Shown here: positions 43,569-51,518 of the stretch, piece after piece | Layout of the letters: each line of letters starts with the position of its first letter | How positions within the stretch are numbered: the first letter of the stretch is position 1 | DNA from: Streptosporangium brasiliense | Lineage (GTDB): Bacteria; Actinomycetota; Actinomycetes; Streptosporangiales; Streptosporangiaceae | Assembly: GCF_030811595.1 (NCBI RefSeq) | Contig: NZ_JAUSRB010000002.1 | Span: 1,364,001 to 1,428,000 of the forward strand | Reading direction: 5' to 3' | DNA length: 64,000 nt | Made by a program: the position numbers and the translations under genes | The notes under the pieces: generated by a model | Database searches by the model: none | The model's input: the letters and a program-made list of their open reading frames with translations, nothing else | What the model was told of the DNA's origin: nothing

Positions 43569-44948
43569 TCAGCGCCCGGCGCGGACCTCGGCGTAGCGGG
43601 CCCGCACCGCGGGCGTGGCGTCGGCCTCGTGACGCTCGGCCCCGCCCACCTGCCAGGCCGGGGGTTCGTCACCGCCGCCGAGCAGCCAGGCCGCCTGCCT
43701 GGCCGCCCCGTCCGCGACGTACTCCCCCGGCTCGGGGACGATCACGGGCCGTCCGAAGACCGCCGGGGCGATCCGCCGTACGGCCTCCGACCTGGCGCCG
43801 CCCCCGATGAGCAGCACCCGGGCCGGGTCCAGCCCCAGGGCGTCGAAGGCGTCGGCCAGGTGGCAGAGCAGACCCTCCACCGCAGCCCTGGCCAGGTGCG
43901 CGGGGGTCGAGGTGCCCAGGGTCAGGCCGTGCAGCGACCCGGTGGCCTCGGGGAGGTTCGGGGTCCGCTCGCCCTCCAGGTACGGCACGCAGACCAGGCC
44001 GTCCGCCCCGGCGGGGGCCTCCAGGGCGAGCTGCCCGAGCCGGTCGAGGCCGACCCCGAGCATCCGGGCGGCGGCGTCGAGCACCCGGGCCGCGTTGAGC
44101 GTGCACACCAGCGGCAGGAACCGCCCGGTGGCGTCGGCGAACCCGGCGACGGCGCCCCCGGGGTCGGCGCTCGGGCTCCCGGCGACCGCGAACGCCGTCC
44201 CGGAGGTCCCGATCGACACGACCACGTCCCCCGGCGCGGCCCCGACCCCGAGGGCCGCGGCCATGTTGTCGCCGGTCCCGGGGGCCAGCCGGACCGGTCC
44301 CCGGGCGCCGCCGGGGGCGCGCAGCTCGCCCGCCGGGTCACGGGGCCCCAGCACGCGCGGCAGCTCGGGGACGGCGCCGAAGGCGGCCCGGAGGAGGTCG
44401 GTCCGGTAGGAGCCGGTCGCGGGCGACCAGTATCCGGTCCCGGAGGCGTCGCCCCGGTCGGTGACGAACTCCCCGCCCAGCCGCCACGTGAGCCAGTCGT
44501 GCGGCAGGCACACGCTCGCCGTGCGGCGGGCGCTGGCGGGCTCGTGCTCGGCCAGCCAGCGGAGCTTGGTCACGGTGAACGACGCGACCGGCACGCTGCC
44601 GACCGCCTCGGCCCACCTCAGCGGCCCGCCCAGCTCCTCCACCAGGTCCCGGGCGGCCCCGGCGGAGCGGGTGTCGTTCCACAGCAGCGCGTCGCGCACG
44701 ACGGCGCCGGACTCGTCCAGGCAGACCATGCCGTGCTGCTGGGCGCCGACGCTCATGGCCGCGACGCCGTCCAGCCCGCCCGCCCGCGCGATCGCCTCCC
44801 GCAGCGCCGTCCACCAGGCCTCCGGGTCGACCTCGGTCCCGCCCGGATGATCGGCGCGCCCCTGCCGGACCAGGGCACCCGTCTCGGCGTCCCTGATCAC
44901 CACCTTGCAGCTCTGGGTCGATGAGTCGACCCCGGCCACGAGGGTCAT
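43569..44948 (-). CDS. xylB: Xylulokinase
   Basis: This 459-residue FGGY-family kinase phosphorylates D-xylulose to xylulose-5-phosphate. The N-terminal phosphate loop reads [24 protein letters not shown] holds the substrate region, and the C-terminal [16 protein letters not shown] is the ATP-binding motif. [11 protein letters not shown] marks the domain interface. The start ATG overlaps the xylA stop codon by 4 bases, so translation is coupled. The same reading frame stays open through xylA on this strand, but that extension is antisense-free chance coding: xylA itself is in another frame. Confidence 0.95.
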   Translation of the reverse strand: MTLVAGVDSSTQSCKVVIRDAETGALVRQGRADHPGGTEVDPEAWWTALREAIARAGGLDGVAAMSVGAQQHGMVCLDESGAVVRDALLWNDTRSAGAARDLVEELGGPLRWAEAVGSVPVASFTVTKLRWLAEHEPASARRTASVCLPHDWLTWRLGGEFVTDRGDASGTGYWSPATGSYRTDLLRAAFGAVPELPRVLGPRDPAGELRAPGGARGPVRLAPGTGDNMAAALGVGAAPGDVVVSIGTSGTAFAVAGSPSADPGGAVAGFADATGRFLPLVCTLNAARVLDAAARMLGVGLDRLGQLALEAPAGADGLVCVPYLEGERTPNLPEATGSLHGLTLGTSTPAHLARAAVEGLLCHLADAFDALGLDPARVLLIGGGARSEAVRRIAPAVFGRPVIVPEPGEYVADGAARQAAWLLGGGDEPPAWQVGGAERHEADATPAVRARYAEVRAGR

Positions 44949-46096
44949 CCGCGGACCCCGAGGAGGTGCTCCAGGGCGAGCTGGTTCAGGCGGGAGAAGT
45001 GGAAGCCGCGCGCGGCGGCCCGGTCGAGGTCGAAGTCGTCGCGCTGCAGATCCTCCAGCGTCTCGCCGGGGGCCAGGGTGGGCTCGGACAGCTCGGCGAC
45101 CCGGCTGGCGGCGAGCGCCTCGGCGACCTCGGGGTCGGCGCGGAAGGCCCTCGCCTTCTCCTTCAGGATCAGGTAGGTGCGCATGTTCGCCGCGGCCGAG
45201 ACCCAGACGTCCTCGGCGTCCTCGGTCCGCAGCGGCTTGTAGTCGAAGTGCCGCGGGCCGTCGTAGCCGCCGTTCTCCAGCAGGTCCACCAGGAAGAAGG
45301 AGTTCTTCACGTCGCCGTGGCCGAAGACCAGGTCCTGGTCGAACCGGGGGCCGTGCTGGCCGTTGAGGTCGATGTGGAAGAGCTTGCCGTGCCAGAGCGC
45401 CTGCGCGACGCCGTGCGCGAAGTTGAGCCCGGCCATCTCCTCGTGGCCGACCTCGGGGTTGAGGCCGACCCGCTCGGAGTGCTCCAGCTCGTTGATGAAC
45501 GCCAGCGCGTGGCCGACGGTCGGCAGCAGGATGTCGCCGCGCGGCTCGTTCGGCTTGGGCTCGATGGCGAACCTGATGTCGTAGCCCTTGTCGATCACAT
45601 AGGAGGTCAGCAGGTCCATGCTCTCCTTGTAACGGCTGAGCGCGGCCCTGATGTCCTTGGCGGCCCCGGACTCGGCGCCCTCGCGGCCGCCCCAGCAGAC
45701 GTAGGTGGTCGCGCCGAGCTCGGCGGCCAGGTCGACGTTGCGCATCACCTTCCGCAGGGCGTAGCGCCGCACGTCGCGGTCGTTGCTGGTGAAGCCGCCG
45801 TCCTTGAAGACCGGGTGGGTGAACAGGTTCGTGGTGGCCATCGGGACCTTCAGACCGGTCTCCGCCAGCGCCTTCCTGAAACGCTCGACGGCCTTGTCCC
45901 GGTCCGGCTCGACGGCCAGCAGGTCGTCGTCGTGGAAGGTGACACCGTACGCACCGAGCTCGGCGAGGCGGTGGACGCTCTCGACCGGGTCGAGCGGGGC
46001 CCGGCTCGCGTCCCCGAACTGGTCGCGGGCCTGCCAGCCGACGGTCCACAGCCCGAAGGTGAAGCGGTCCTCGGGCTTGGGCGTGTAGTCGCTCAT
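44945..46096 (-). CDS. xylA: Xylose isomerase
   Basis: This 383-residue enzyme converts D-xylose to D-xylulose, using Mg or Mn. It is the shorter actinobacterial (class I) type. Active-site motifs are visible: [16 protein letters not shown] with the catalytic His, [25 protein letters not shown] with metal ligands, and [23 protein letters not shown]. The ATG at 46096 has GGAGGA 5 bases upstream. It diverges from a ROK repressor with a triple TTAAT operator between them. No xylose transporter is encoded in the window. Confidence 0.97.
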   Translation of the reverse strand: MSDYTPKPEDRFTFGLWTVGWQARDQFGDASRAPLDPVESVHRLAELGAYGVTFHDDDLLAVEPDRDKAVERFRKALAETGLKVPMATTNLFTHPVFKDGGFTSNDRDVRRYALRKVMRNVDLAAELGATTYVCWGGREGAESGAAKDIRAALSRYKESMDLLTSYVIDKGYDIRFAIEPKPNEPRGDILLPTVGHALAFINELEHSERVGLNPEVGHEEMAGLNFAHGVAQALWHGKLFHIDLNGQHGPRFDQDLVFGHGDVKNSFFLVDLLENGGYDGPRHFDYKPLRTEDAEDVWVSAAANMRTYLILKEKARAFRADPEVAEALAASRVAELSEPTLAPGETLEDLQRDDFDLDRAAARGFHFSRLNQLALEHLLGVRG

Positions 46097-46111
46097 GTGC
46101 GGTCCTCCGAT

Positions 46112-46138
46112 TTAATCCACTTAATGGACTTAATATGG
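46112..46138. promoter_or_regulatory. Probable XylR operator between xylA and the ROK gene
   Basis: Three directly abutting 9-bp units, TTAATCCAC, TTAATGGAC and TTAATATGG, lie in the 78-bp divergent gap. TCCA and TGGA in the first two are inverted around CTTAA. This AT-rich island suits a ROK-family repressor site controlling both genes. Confidence 0.6.
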
Positions 46139-46174
46139 GGCGGGGAGATGGGATCGTCAAGGGGTGGGTGTTCC

Positions 46175-47344
46175 ATGACGCAGGCCGTACGCCATGACTC
46201 CATGCGCGCCCGCAACCTCGGCGTGGTCCTGGCCGAGGTCCGCAGGAGCGGGCCGATCACCCGTGCGGCCCTGGCCGAGATCACCGGGCTGACCAAGACC
46301 ACGGTGTCCAAGATGGTCGGCGACCTGCTCGACGCGGGCATGGTCACCGAGTCGGGCGCGCTGCGGGACGGCGAGCGCGGCCGGCCGGGCACGGCGGTCA
46401 GCCTCAGCGGGCACCGGGTCGGGGCCCTCGGCCTGGAGATCAACGTCGACTACCTGTCCGCGTGCGTCGTGGACCTCACTCTCGCGGTACGGCTGCGCCG
46501 TGCACAGGCTGTGGACAACCAGGCCGGCTCGCCTGTGGAAACCATGTCTCACCTGCAAGAACTTGCCCACATGATTGTGGATGAAGCCCGTGCGGAAGGC
46601 CTCGTCATCGCCGGATCCGCCCTCGCCGTCCCCGGCCCGGTGGACGGCGGGCTGCTCCACACCGCCCCCAACCTCGGCTGGCACGACGTCCGCGTGGGCG
46701 ACCTGCTGGACTTCCCGGTAGCCGTGGAGAACGAGGCCAACCTCGCCGCGCTGGGCGAGCTCTGGTTCGGCTCGGGCCCCGGCGACTTCCTCCACGTGTC
46801 CGGGGAGATCGGTATCGGCGCCGGCCTGGTGGTCGGGGGCGCCCTGTTCCGCGGCGCCCGCGGCCTCGCGGGGGAGCTGGGCCATGTGATCGTCTCCCCC
46901 GACGGCCCCGCCTGCCGCTGCGGCGGCCGGGGCTGCCTGGAGCAGTACGCCGGGCAGGAGGCCCTCCTGCGGGCGGCCGGCCTGCGCGGGGTGCCCGAGC
47001 TCGTGGCGGCCCTCCAGGCGGGCGAGAGCGGCGCGCTGCGCGCCTGCGAGCGCGCCGGGCAGGCGCTCGGCGTGGCCCTCACCTCCGCCGTCCACCTGAT
47101 GGACCCCGGGACGGTCGTGCTGGGCGGCGTCTTCGCCCCGCTGTTCCGGTGGATCCACGGCCCGGCCCACGACACGATGACCGCCCGGCTGGCCGGGATG
47201 CGCCACGCCGTGCCCGAGCTCACGGTCTCCCGGCTCGGCGGCGACGCCGCGTCCCTCGGCGCCGCCGGGCAGGTCATCCACCGGATCGTCGCCGACCCCG
47301 GGGCCCACCTGGCCGCCGCCCGGACGGCCCCCGGCCCGCACTGA
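46175..47344 (+). CDS. xylR: ROK-family transcriptional repressor (XylR-like)
   Basis: The 389-residue protein has an N-terminal winged helix ([21 protein letters not shown], residues ~30-50) and a C-terminal ROK sugar-kinase-like domain. That domain includes [24 protein letters not shown] and the zinc site [14 protein letters not shown]. By position it should repress xylAB and release on xylose. The ATG at 46175 has AAGGGG about 9 bases upstream; an ATG at 46149 is possible. Codons ~112-137 contain three TGTGGA elements resembling DnaA boxes. The symbol rests on context. Confidence 0.88.
   Translation: MTQAVRHDSMRARNLGVVLAEVRRSGPITRAALAEITGLTKTTVSKMVGDLLDAGMVTESGALRDGERGRPGTAVSLSGHRVGALGLEINVDYLSACVVDLTLAVRLRRAQAVDNQAGSPVETMSHLQELAHMIVDEARAEGLVIAGSALAVPGPVDGGLLHTAPNLGWHDVRVGDLLDFPVAVENEANLAALGELWFGSGPGDFLHVSGEIGIGAGLVVGGALFRGARGLAGELGHVIVSPDGPACRCGGRGCLEQYAGQEALLRAAGLRGVPELVAALQAGESGALRACERAGQALGVALTSAVHLMDPGTVVLGGVFAPLFRWIHGPAHDTMTARLAGMRHAVPELTVSRLGGDAASLGAAGQVIHRIVADPGAHLAAARTAPGPH
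46510..46584 (-). promoter_or_regulatory. Cluster of three DnaA-box-like motifs inside the ROK gene
   Basis: TGTGGACAA (46510-46518) is the exact complement of TTGTCCACA. TGTGGAAAC (46534-46542) and TGTGGATGA (46576-46584) are near matches in the same direction. Three such sites in 75 bp of coding DNA of this composition is unusual. Confidence 0.35.
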
Positions 47345-47450
47345 CCCTCCGGGCGCCGCGCAGGGCCCGCGGAGCCCCGTGGGGGGCCGCGGCCTCTCCG
47401 GACCGGCGGCCGTCGGCCCCGGGGACCTCGCGGGCCCCCGGGACCGGCGG

Positions 47451-47672
47451 CTACAGCCCGGACGGGTCCCGGCCCACGCTGATCTCCTCGGCGATCCGCC
47501 GGAGCCCGTGGTCGTCCAGGCCCGGCACGCCGACCAGCCGGCGACGGAGCACGTCGAACACCTGGGACACCTCCACTCCGGCGTAACCCACCGCGACCTC
47601 GTGGACGGTCCGGAAAAGCGCGCGCTCCGCGTCGCGATCGGCGTACGTCCGGATCAGAGAAGCCTCCGCCAT
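47451..47672 (-). CDS. Small protein of unknown function
   Basis: I do not recognise this 73-residue protein. It is mixed-charge and probably helical (ASLIRTYADRDAERALFRTV, then VFDVLRRRLVGVPGLDDHGL), with no signal or membrane segment. The ATG at 47672 has AGGGGGAT about 6 bases upstream, and codon use is like the neighbours. It sits 76 bases downstream of a MarR gene on the same strand and might be cotranscribed. Confidence 0.6.
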   Translation of the reverse strand: MAEASLIRTYADRDAERALFRTVHEVAVGYAGVEVSQVFDVLRRRLVGVPGLDDHGLRRIAEEISVGRDPSGL

Positions 47673-47748
47673 GTGCGCATCCCCCTGTCGAGTCGAATGG
47701 TCGGGAGCAACCGTACGACGGAAGAGCCTCGGTCGGCGCAAGGCCCGC

Positions 47749-48198
47749 TCAGGGAGTCTCCTTCCGCAGCACCGCCGTGCAGATCTCGGCGAGCCGGCGG
47801 ACCTGCTCGGGGTCGAGCAGGTCGAAGAAGCTCCGCCGTACCGCCTCGACGTGACCGGGCGCGGCCGCGGCGAGCACCTCGAACCCCTCGTCGGTGAGCA
47901 CCGCCCAGCTCACGCGCCGGTCGGCGGCGCACGGCTCGCGCCGCACCCAGCCGCGCTCCTCCAGCCGGGCCACCGCGTGGGACAGCCGGCTCTGCGAGGC
48001 GTTGACCTCCGCCGCGAGCTCGCTCATCCGCAGCATGCGCTCCGGCGCCTCCGACAGTTTCACCAGCACCGCGTAGTAGGCGTGCGGCATGCCGGAGTCT
48101 CTCTGCAGCTGCCGGTCCAGCTCCTCCTGGACGAGCTGCGAGGCTCCCAGGAACGCGCGCCAGGCGCGCTGCTCGTCATCGTCCAGCCATCGCGTCAC
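47749..48198 (-). CDS. MarR-family transcriptional regulator
   Basis: The 149-residue regulator has the MarR winged helix: LRMSELAAEVNASQSRLSHAVARLEERGWVRR, followed by the wing ADRRVSWAVLTDEG. Dimerising helices flank it. It should bind the paired CTTGA-N4-TCAAG sites in the divergent gap and repress both itself and the VOC gene until an aromatic or phenolic ligand binds. The GTG at 48198 lies 6 bases after TAAAGT (complement of 48205-48210) without a Shine-Dalgarno sequence. The ligand is not readable from sequence. Confidence 0.92.
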   Translation of the reverse strand: MTRWLDDDEQRAWRAFLGASQLVQEELDRQLQRDSGMPHAYYAVLVKLSEAPERMLRMSELAAEVNASQSRLSHAVARLEERGWVRREPCAADRRVSWAVLTDEGFEVLAAAAPGHVEAVRRSFFDLLDPEQVRRLAEICTAVLRKETP

Positions 48199-48204
48199 GG
48201 TCCC

Positions 48205-48256
48205 ACTTTACTTGAACTCTCAAGAATATGGGGGTAGCGTACTTGAGAGTTCAAGT
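48205..48256. promoter_or_regulatory. Double MarR operator overlapping divergent promoters
   Basis: ACTTGAACTCTCAAG (48210-48224) and CTTGAGAGTTCAAGT (48242-48256) are perfect 15-bp inverted copies, and each is itself CTTGA-N4-TCAAG. For the VOC gene, TTGAAC (48212-48217) and TAGCGT (48235-48240) form a -35/-10 pair with a 17-bp spacer. For the MarR gene, TAAAGT (complement of 48205-48210) is the -10. Confidence 0.8.
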
Positions 48257-48271
48257 TTCATGGGAGGAACC

Positions 48272-48781
48272 ATGCCGGTCCAGCGGCTCAACCACGCGGT
48301 CCTGTTCGTGCGCGACGTCGAGCGCAGCGTGGCCTTCTACGCGGAGGCCCTCGGCTTCAGGGTGGTCATGAACATGCCGGGCGCCGCGTTCCTGCAGGCC
48401 TCCGGCTCCAGCAACGACCACGACCTCGGCCTGTTCGAGATCGGCGCCCAGGCGGGCCCCTCCGGCGCCGGGCGCTCCACCGTCGGCCTCTACCACCTGG
48501 CCTGGGAGGTCGACACCCTGGAGGAGCTGGAGCGGATCGCGCTCAAGCTCGGCGAGCTGAACGCGCTGGTCGGCGCCTCGGACCACTCCACCACCAAGGC
48601 CCTGTACGCCAAGGACCCCGACGGCCTGGAGTTCGAGGTGTCCTGGCTGGTCCCGGCCGACCTGCTCACCGAGGAGGTGCTCCAGGGGCGCAGCGGCATC
48701 AAGCCGCTCGACCTCGCCAGGGAGAAGGAGCGCTACGGCGCGCGGACCCGGGGCGGCCTCGGGGTCTCGATCCCCGCTTGA
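48272..48781 (+). CDS. VOC dioxygenase-like protein (CatE-type)
   Basis: This 169-residue VOC-superfamily protein has LNHAVLFVRDVERSVAFYAEALGF at the start, YHLAWEVDTLEELERIAL in the second module and the metal-ligand-like end KDPDGLEFEVSW. It resembles extradiol catechol-dioxygenase-type proteins that are commonly paired with MarR regulators and handle quinone or phenol stress. The ATG at 48272 has GGAGGAA 3 bases upstream. It is divergently transcribed from the MarR gene under the double operator. Confidence 0.88.
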   Translation: MPVQRLNHAVLFVRDVERSVAFYAEALGFRVVMNMPGAAFLQASGSSNDHDLGLFEIGAQAGPSGAGRSTVGLYHLAWEVDTLEELERIALKLGELNALVGASDHSTTKALYAKDPDGLEFEVSWLVPADLLTEEVLQGRSGIKPLDLAREKERYGARTRGGLGVSIPA

Positions 48782-48898
48782 CCGCGGCGGCCCCGGCGCC
48801 GCGGCCGCCGCGCGGCGGTGTCGGTCCCGAGGCCACCGCCCGGCGGTGACATCCCACCGCCGCCGCGCGCACCCCGCGACCTCCGGCCGCCCCGCGGG

Positions 48899-49723
48899 TC
48901 ACCCGCGGAGCAGCCCGAGAACCGATCTCTCCATGGCCGAGACGAAGGCGGTGCGCGCCGTCGCGTCGAGGGCGTCCAGCGACAGGTAGGGGTTCAGGTC
49001 CTCCAGCTCGACCAGGAGCAGCTCCCCCTCGCGCGTGCGGCAGGCGTCCACCCGCTGGATGCCGTGGTCGAGGCCGTTCCAGTCGACGAAGCGCTGGGCG
49101 AAGACCAGATCCGTCGCGTCCGGCCGGTACGGCTCCAGCTCCCAGCGCCGATCCGGCCGGGGGGCGTACAGGGCGTACTGGAAGGCGCGGTCGACGAAGT
49201 AGAACGACACCTCGTGGACGAAGTCGATCCGCGGCTGGACGAGCACGTCGCCGAAGGCGATCCGGTCCAGCTCCTCCGGCCCCACGAACCTGAGCCCGAT
49301 GGAGTCGGCGCCGAGCATGGGCTTGACCGCGTATTCCGCCGTCCCGGGCAGGCGGCCGAGGTCGTCAGGACGGTCGACGGTGGGGATGACCGGGTATCCG
49401 TCGCGGCTGAGATCCACCAGATACCGCTTGCCGACCATGTCGGCCTTGCCCGTCAGCGGGTTGTACACCCGGACGCCGCTCTCCAGGGCGCGGGCCCGGA
49501 AGCGGTCGTACTCGGCCTGATAGTGGATCACCGGCCCGGTGTTGCGGACCACGGTCACGTCGAAGTCGTCCATCAGCGCGACCGCGTCCAGCGGATGGCA
49601 GAGGACGACCGTGAACCCCTGCCTGAGCTGGGAGGAGACGAAGATGTCCTCGTCGCAGTACCGCCGGCCCCGCGCCTCGTACGACAGGTCCGTCAGATAA
49701 AGGATCGTTGGCTTGGCGGACAC
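48899..49723 (-). CDS. ATP-grasp ligase-like protein (RimK/GshB-related)
   Basis: The 274-residue protein looks like a compact ATP-grasp enzyme. It has an N-terminal alpha/beta domain (TILYLTDLSYEARGRRYCDED, then DVTVVRNTGPVIHY), a central region with YAVKPMLGADSIGLRFVG at the ATP-binding lysine loop, and LLLVELEDLNPYLSLD with the Glu/Asn metal ligands. Such enzymes join a carboxylate to an amine. The GTG at 49723 has GAGGAG 7 bases upstream; GTG 49741 is an alternative that would overlap the stop codon of a 31-codon ORF. That small ORF could encode a peptide substrate (see findings). Confidence 0.75.
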   Translation of the reverse strand: MSAKPTILYLTDLSYEARGRRYCDEDIFVSSQLRQGFTVVLCHPLDAVALMDDFDVTVVRNTGPVIHYQAEYDRFRARALESGVRVYNPLTGKADMVGKRYLVDLSRDGYPVIPTVDRPDDLGRLPGTAEYAVKPMLGADSIGLRFVGPEELDRIAFGDVLVQPRIDFVHEVSFYFVDRAFQYALYAPRPDRRWELEPYRPDATDLVFAQRFVDWNGLDHGIQRVDACRTREGELLLVELEDLNPYLSLDALDATARTAFVSAMERSVLGLLRG

Positions 49724-49737
49724 AAGAGGGCTCCTCA

Positions 49738-49833
49738 TCACCGAATGCGAGGTATGACCCTATAACCACCGAACTTGGCGCCCTCCTCCCGGCCGTGGCC
49801 CCAGCCGCCGTCCGGCAGCTCGATTGTCCGCAT
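49738..49833 (-). CDS. Candidate 31-residue peptide ahead of the ATP-grasp gene
   Basis: A small frame starts ATG at 49833 and reads MRTIELPDGGWGHGREE, then GAKFGGYRVIPRIR and a stop, 14 bases before the ATP-grasp start. It is charged and glycine-rich, with Asp, Glu, Thr and Lys side chains that an ATP-grasp ligase could link. The weakness is its start: AAGGA sits almost on the ATG. It may instead be the tail of a decayed gene, since the same frame stays open upstream without a start codon. Confidence 0.35.
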   Translation of the reverse strand: MRTIELPDGGWGHGREEGAKFGGYRVIPRIR

Positions 49834-49852
49834 GTCCTTCAGCGGATGCCCG

Positions 49853-49921
49853 GGCCGCGTCTGCGCGCGAGACGTACCGGCCGCCCGGCACGTTCTGCCC
49901 CACCGCCGTCCGGTAGGCGCC
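49853..49921 (-). pseudogene. Possible remnant of an NmrA/SDR-type gene
   Basis: The minus strand encodes GAYRTAVGQNVPGGRYVSRADAA, which resembles the end of NAD(P)H-binding NmrA-type proteins. No upstream remainder is present because folD begins its end at 49931. It is short, so chance similarity cannot be excluded. Confidence 0.3.
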
Positions 49922-49930
49922 GGCCTCCGG

Positions 49931-50770
49931 CTACCCCCGGGCGGCCCGCACGGTGTGGCTCAGCAGGAGGGCCGTGGTCACCGGGCCCACCCCGCCGGGC
50001 ACCGGGGTCAGCGCGCCGGCCCGCTCCGCCGCGGCCGGGTCGACGTCGCCGACGAGACCGCCGTCCGGCGTGGGGTTCGTGCCCACGTCCACCACCACGG
50101 CCCCCGGCTTGACGTGCTCGGAGGTGATGAGCCCCGCCCGGCCGACGGCCGCGACCAGGATGTCGCCCGTGGCGGCCACGGCGGCCAGGTCGGCGGTGCG
50201 CGAGTGGCAGACCGTCACGGTGGCGTCGCGGTCCAGCAGCAGGTGCGCCGCGGGCTTGCCGACGACCGTGGAACGGCCGACCACGACCGCGTGGCGGCCG
50301 GCGATCTCCACCCCGTGGTGCTCCAGGATCCGTACCACCGCCTCGGCGGTGGCCGGCGCGAAGGCGGGCAGCCCGGCGGCCAGGCGGCCGAGCGAGAGCG
50401 GGTTGGCCCCGTCGACGTCCTTGCCGGGGGCGATGGAGGAGGCGAGGTCCTCAAGCTTCGCGCCCCCGGGGAGGGGGGTCTGCAGGATGATCCCGCTCAC
50501 CCGGCCGTCGGCGCTCAGCGACTCCAGGCGCTCCCGGACCGCCGCCACCGGCGCCTCCGGCCCCAGGTCCACGACCTCGCACGCGATGCCCGCCTTGCCC
50601 GCCGCGTTCACGATGGAGCGCACGTACCAGGCGCTGGACTCGTCCGCGGTGGCCGTGACCACGGCGAGTCTCGGGGGGCGGCCGGCCGCGGCGAGCTCGG
50701 CGGCCTGCCCGGCGGCGTCCGCCCGGATGGCGGCGGCCAGCTCTTTCCCGGACAGGGGTCGTGCGCTCAT
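49931..50770 (-). CDS. folD: Bifunctional methylenetetrahydrofolate dehydrogenase/cyclohydrolase
   Basis: This 279-residue FolD-type protein interconverts 5,10-methylene-, 5,10-methenyl- and 10-formyl-tetrahydrofolate with NADP. The ILQTPLPGG motif, KDVDGANPLSLGRL, the Rossmann segment AVVVGRSTVVGKPAAHLLL and the C-terminal TPVPGGVGPVTTALLL are diagnostic. In place of the usual YxxxK the N-terminal part reads SSAWYVRSI, a variant in which the catalytic lysine position appears to be Arg or Ser. The ATG at 50770 follows GGAAGGA; a GTG at 50827 overlapping the upstream stop codon is possible. It is in an operon with a cyclodeaminase-family gene. Confidence 0.9.
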   Translation of the reverse strand: MSARPLSGKELAAAIRADAAGQAAELAAAGRPPRLAVVTATADESSAWYVRSIVNAAGKAGIACEVVDLGPEAPVAAVRERLESLSADGRVSGIILQTPLPGGAKLEDLASSIAPGKDVDGANPLSLGRLAAGLPAFAPATAEAVVRILEHHGVEIAGRHAVVVGRSTVVGKPAAHLLLDRDATVTVCHSRTADLAAVAATGDILVAAVGRAGLITSEHVKPGAVVVDVGTNPTPDGGLVGDVDPAAAERAGALTPVPGGVGPVTTALLLSHTVRAARG

Positions 50771-50823
50771 CTGGGTGAGTCCTTCCAGTGTGGGGGTCCC
50801 GGGCTCCGGCCGTGCGGAGGTGG

Positions 50824-51444
50824 TCACCCGCTGATCTCCTCGCGCACGGCGGCGGTGACTCTCTCGGCCCTGGCCGCGATCTCGTCCACCCCAGCCGCCT
50901 GGGCGGCCAGGCCGGCGCGGACCTCCTCGTCCTTGATGCCGGCGAGGTTGATCTCGATGTTGACCCGGGCGGTGGTGGCCGCGGCCCGCGCGGCCTCCGC
51001 GGCGGCGGCGACATCGGTGATGACGTTGCGGTTGCCGATGGGCAGCAGCTCCTCGGCGAGTTCGACCAGCCGGCGCGCCGCGGCGACGGTCCCGGCCGGA
51101 GGTACGGCCGCGGCGGCCAGCGCCCCGGCGATCGCCGCCGAACGGGCGGCCTTCTCCTCGTCGGTGGCCTTGGGCAGCCGGTAGGAGTCGGTCACGGCGG
51201 TGAACGCCGCCGCGTCGTCCTCGGCGAGCTGGAGGGCGTGGTCACGGAGGGCGTCCGCCTCGGCGAGGATCCGGTTGATCACCTGCCCGTGCTCGGCGTG
51301 CTTCGGGCCGTCGCTGTAGCGGGCCACCATGCCCAGCAGCGCGGCGGCCTGGGCACCGTGCAGGGCGGCCGACGCTCCCCCGCCCGGCGCGGGCACCCGG
51401 TCGGCCAACCGGTCCAGGAAGTCACCGATCGTCTGGTCGCGCAT
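50824..51444 (-). CDS. Cyclodeaminase/cyclohydrolase (FTCD-C) family protein
   Basis: This 206-residue all-helical protein resembles formimidoyltetrahydrofolate cyclodeaminase and FchA-type methenyl-THF cyclohydrolase. PAPGGGASAALHGAQAAALLGMVA near residue 18 and the EAARAAATTARVNIEINLAGI region are typical. It would act on folate-bound one-carbon units. The downstream folD gene, overlapping or nearly so, supports a C1-folate role. The ATG at 51444 lacks a strong ribosome site. Confidence 0.88.
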   Translation of the reverse strand: MRDQTIGDFLDRLADRVPAPGGGASAALHGAQAAALLGMVARYSDGPKHAEHGQVINRILAEADALRDHALQLAEDDAAAFTAVTDSYRLPKATDEEKAARSAAIAGALAAAAVPPAGTVAAARRLVELAEELLPIGNRNVITDVAAAAEAARAAATTARVNIEINLAGIKDEEVRAGLAAQAAGVDEIAARAERVTAAVREEISG

Positions 51445-51518
51445 CCGCGCCTCCCCGAGTCGCTCAGGAGGTCGAGGCGGACCGCGACCACCCGTTGATC
51501 ACGTAGTGGACTGCCACG

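Noticed and set aside
43569..46160. An 863-codon frame spanning xylB and xylA
   Set aside because: Only the part from 44948 down encodes xylulokinase. The upstream part is an out-of-frame reading of xylA, so this is not a fusion protein.
44921..46174. Upstream extension of the ROK gene across xylA
   Set aside because: The extension is antisense to xylA. The ROK family N-terminus begins at 46175, where a ribosome site is present.
46510..46584. Chromosomal origin of replication
   Set aside because: Three DnaA-like boxes inside a coding gene, without dnaA, dnaN or an AT-rich unwinding region nearby, do not make an origin.
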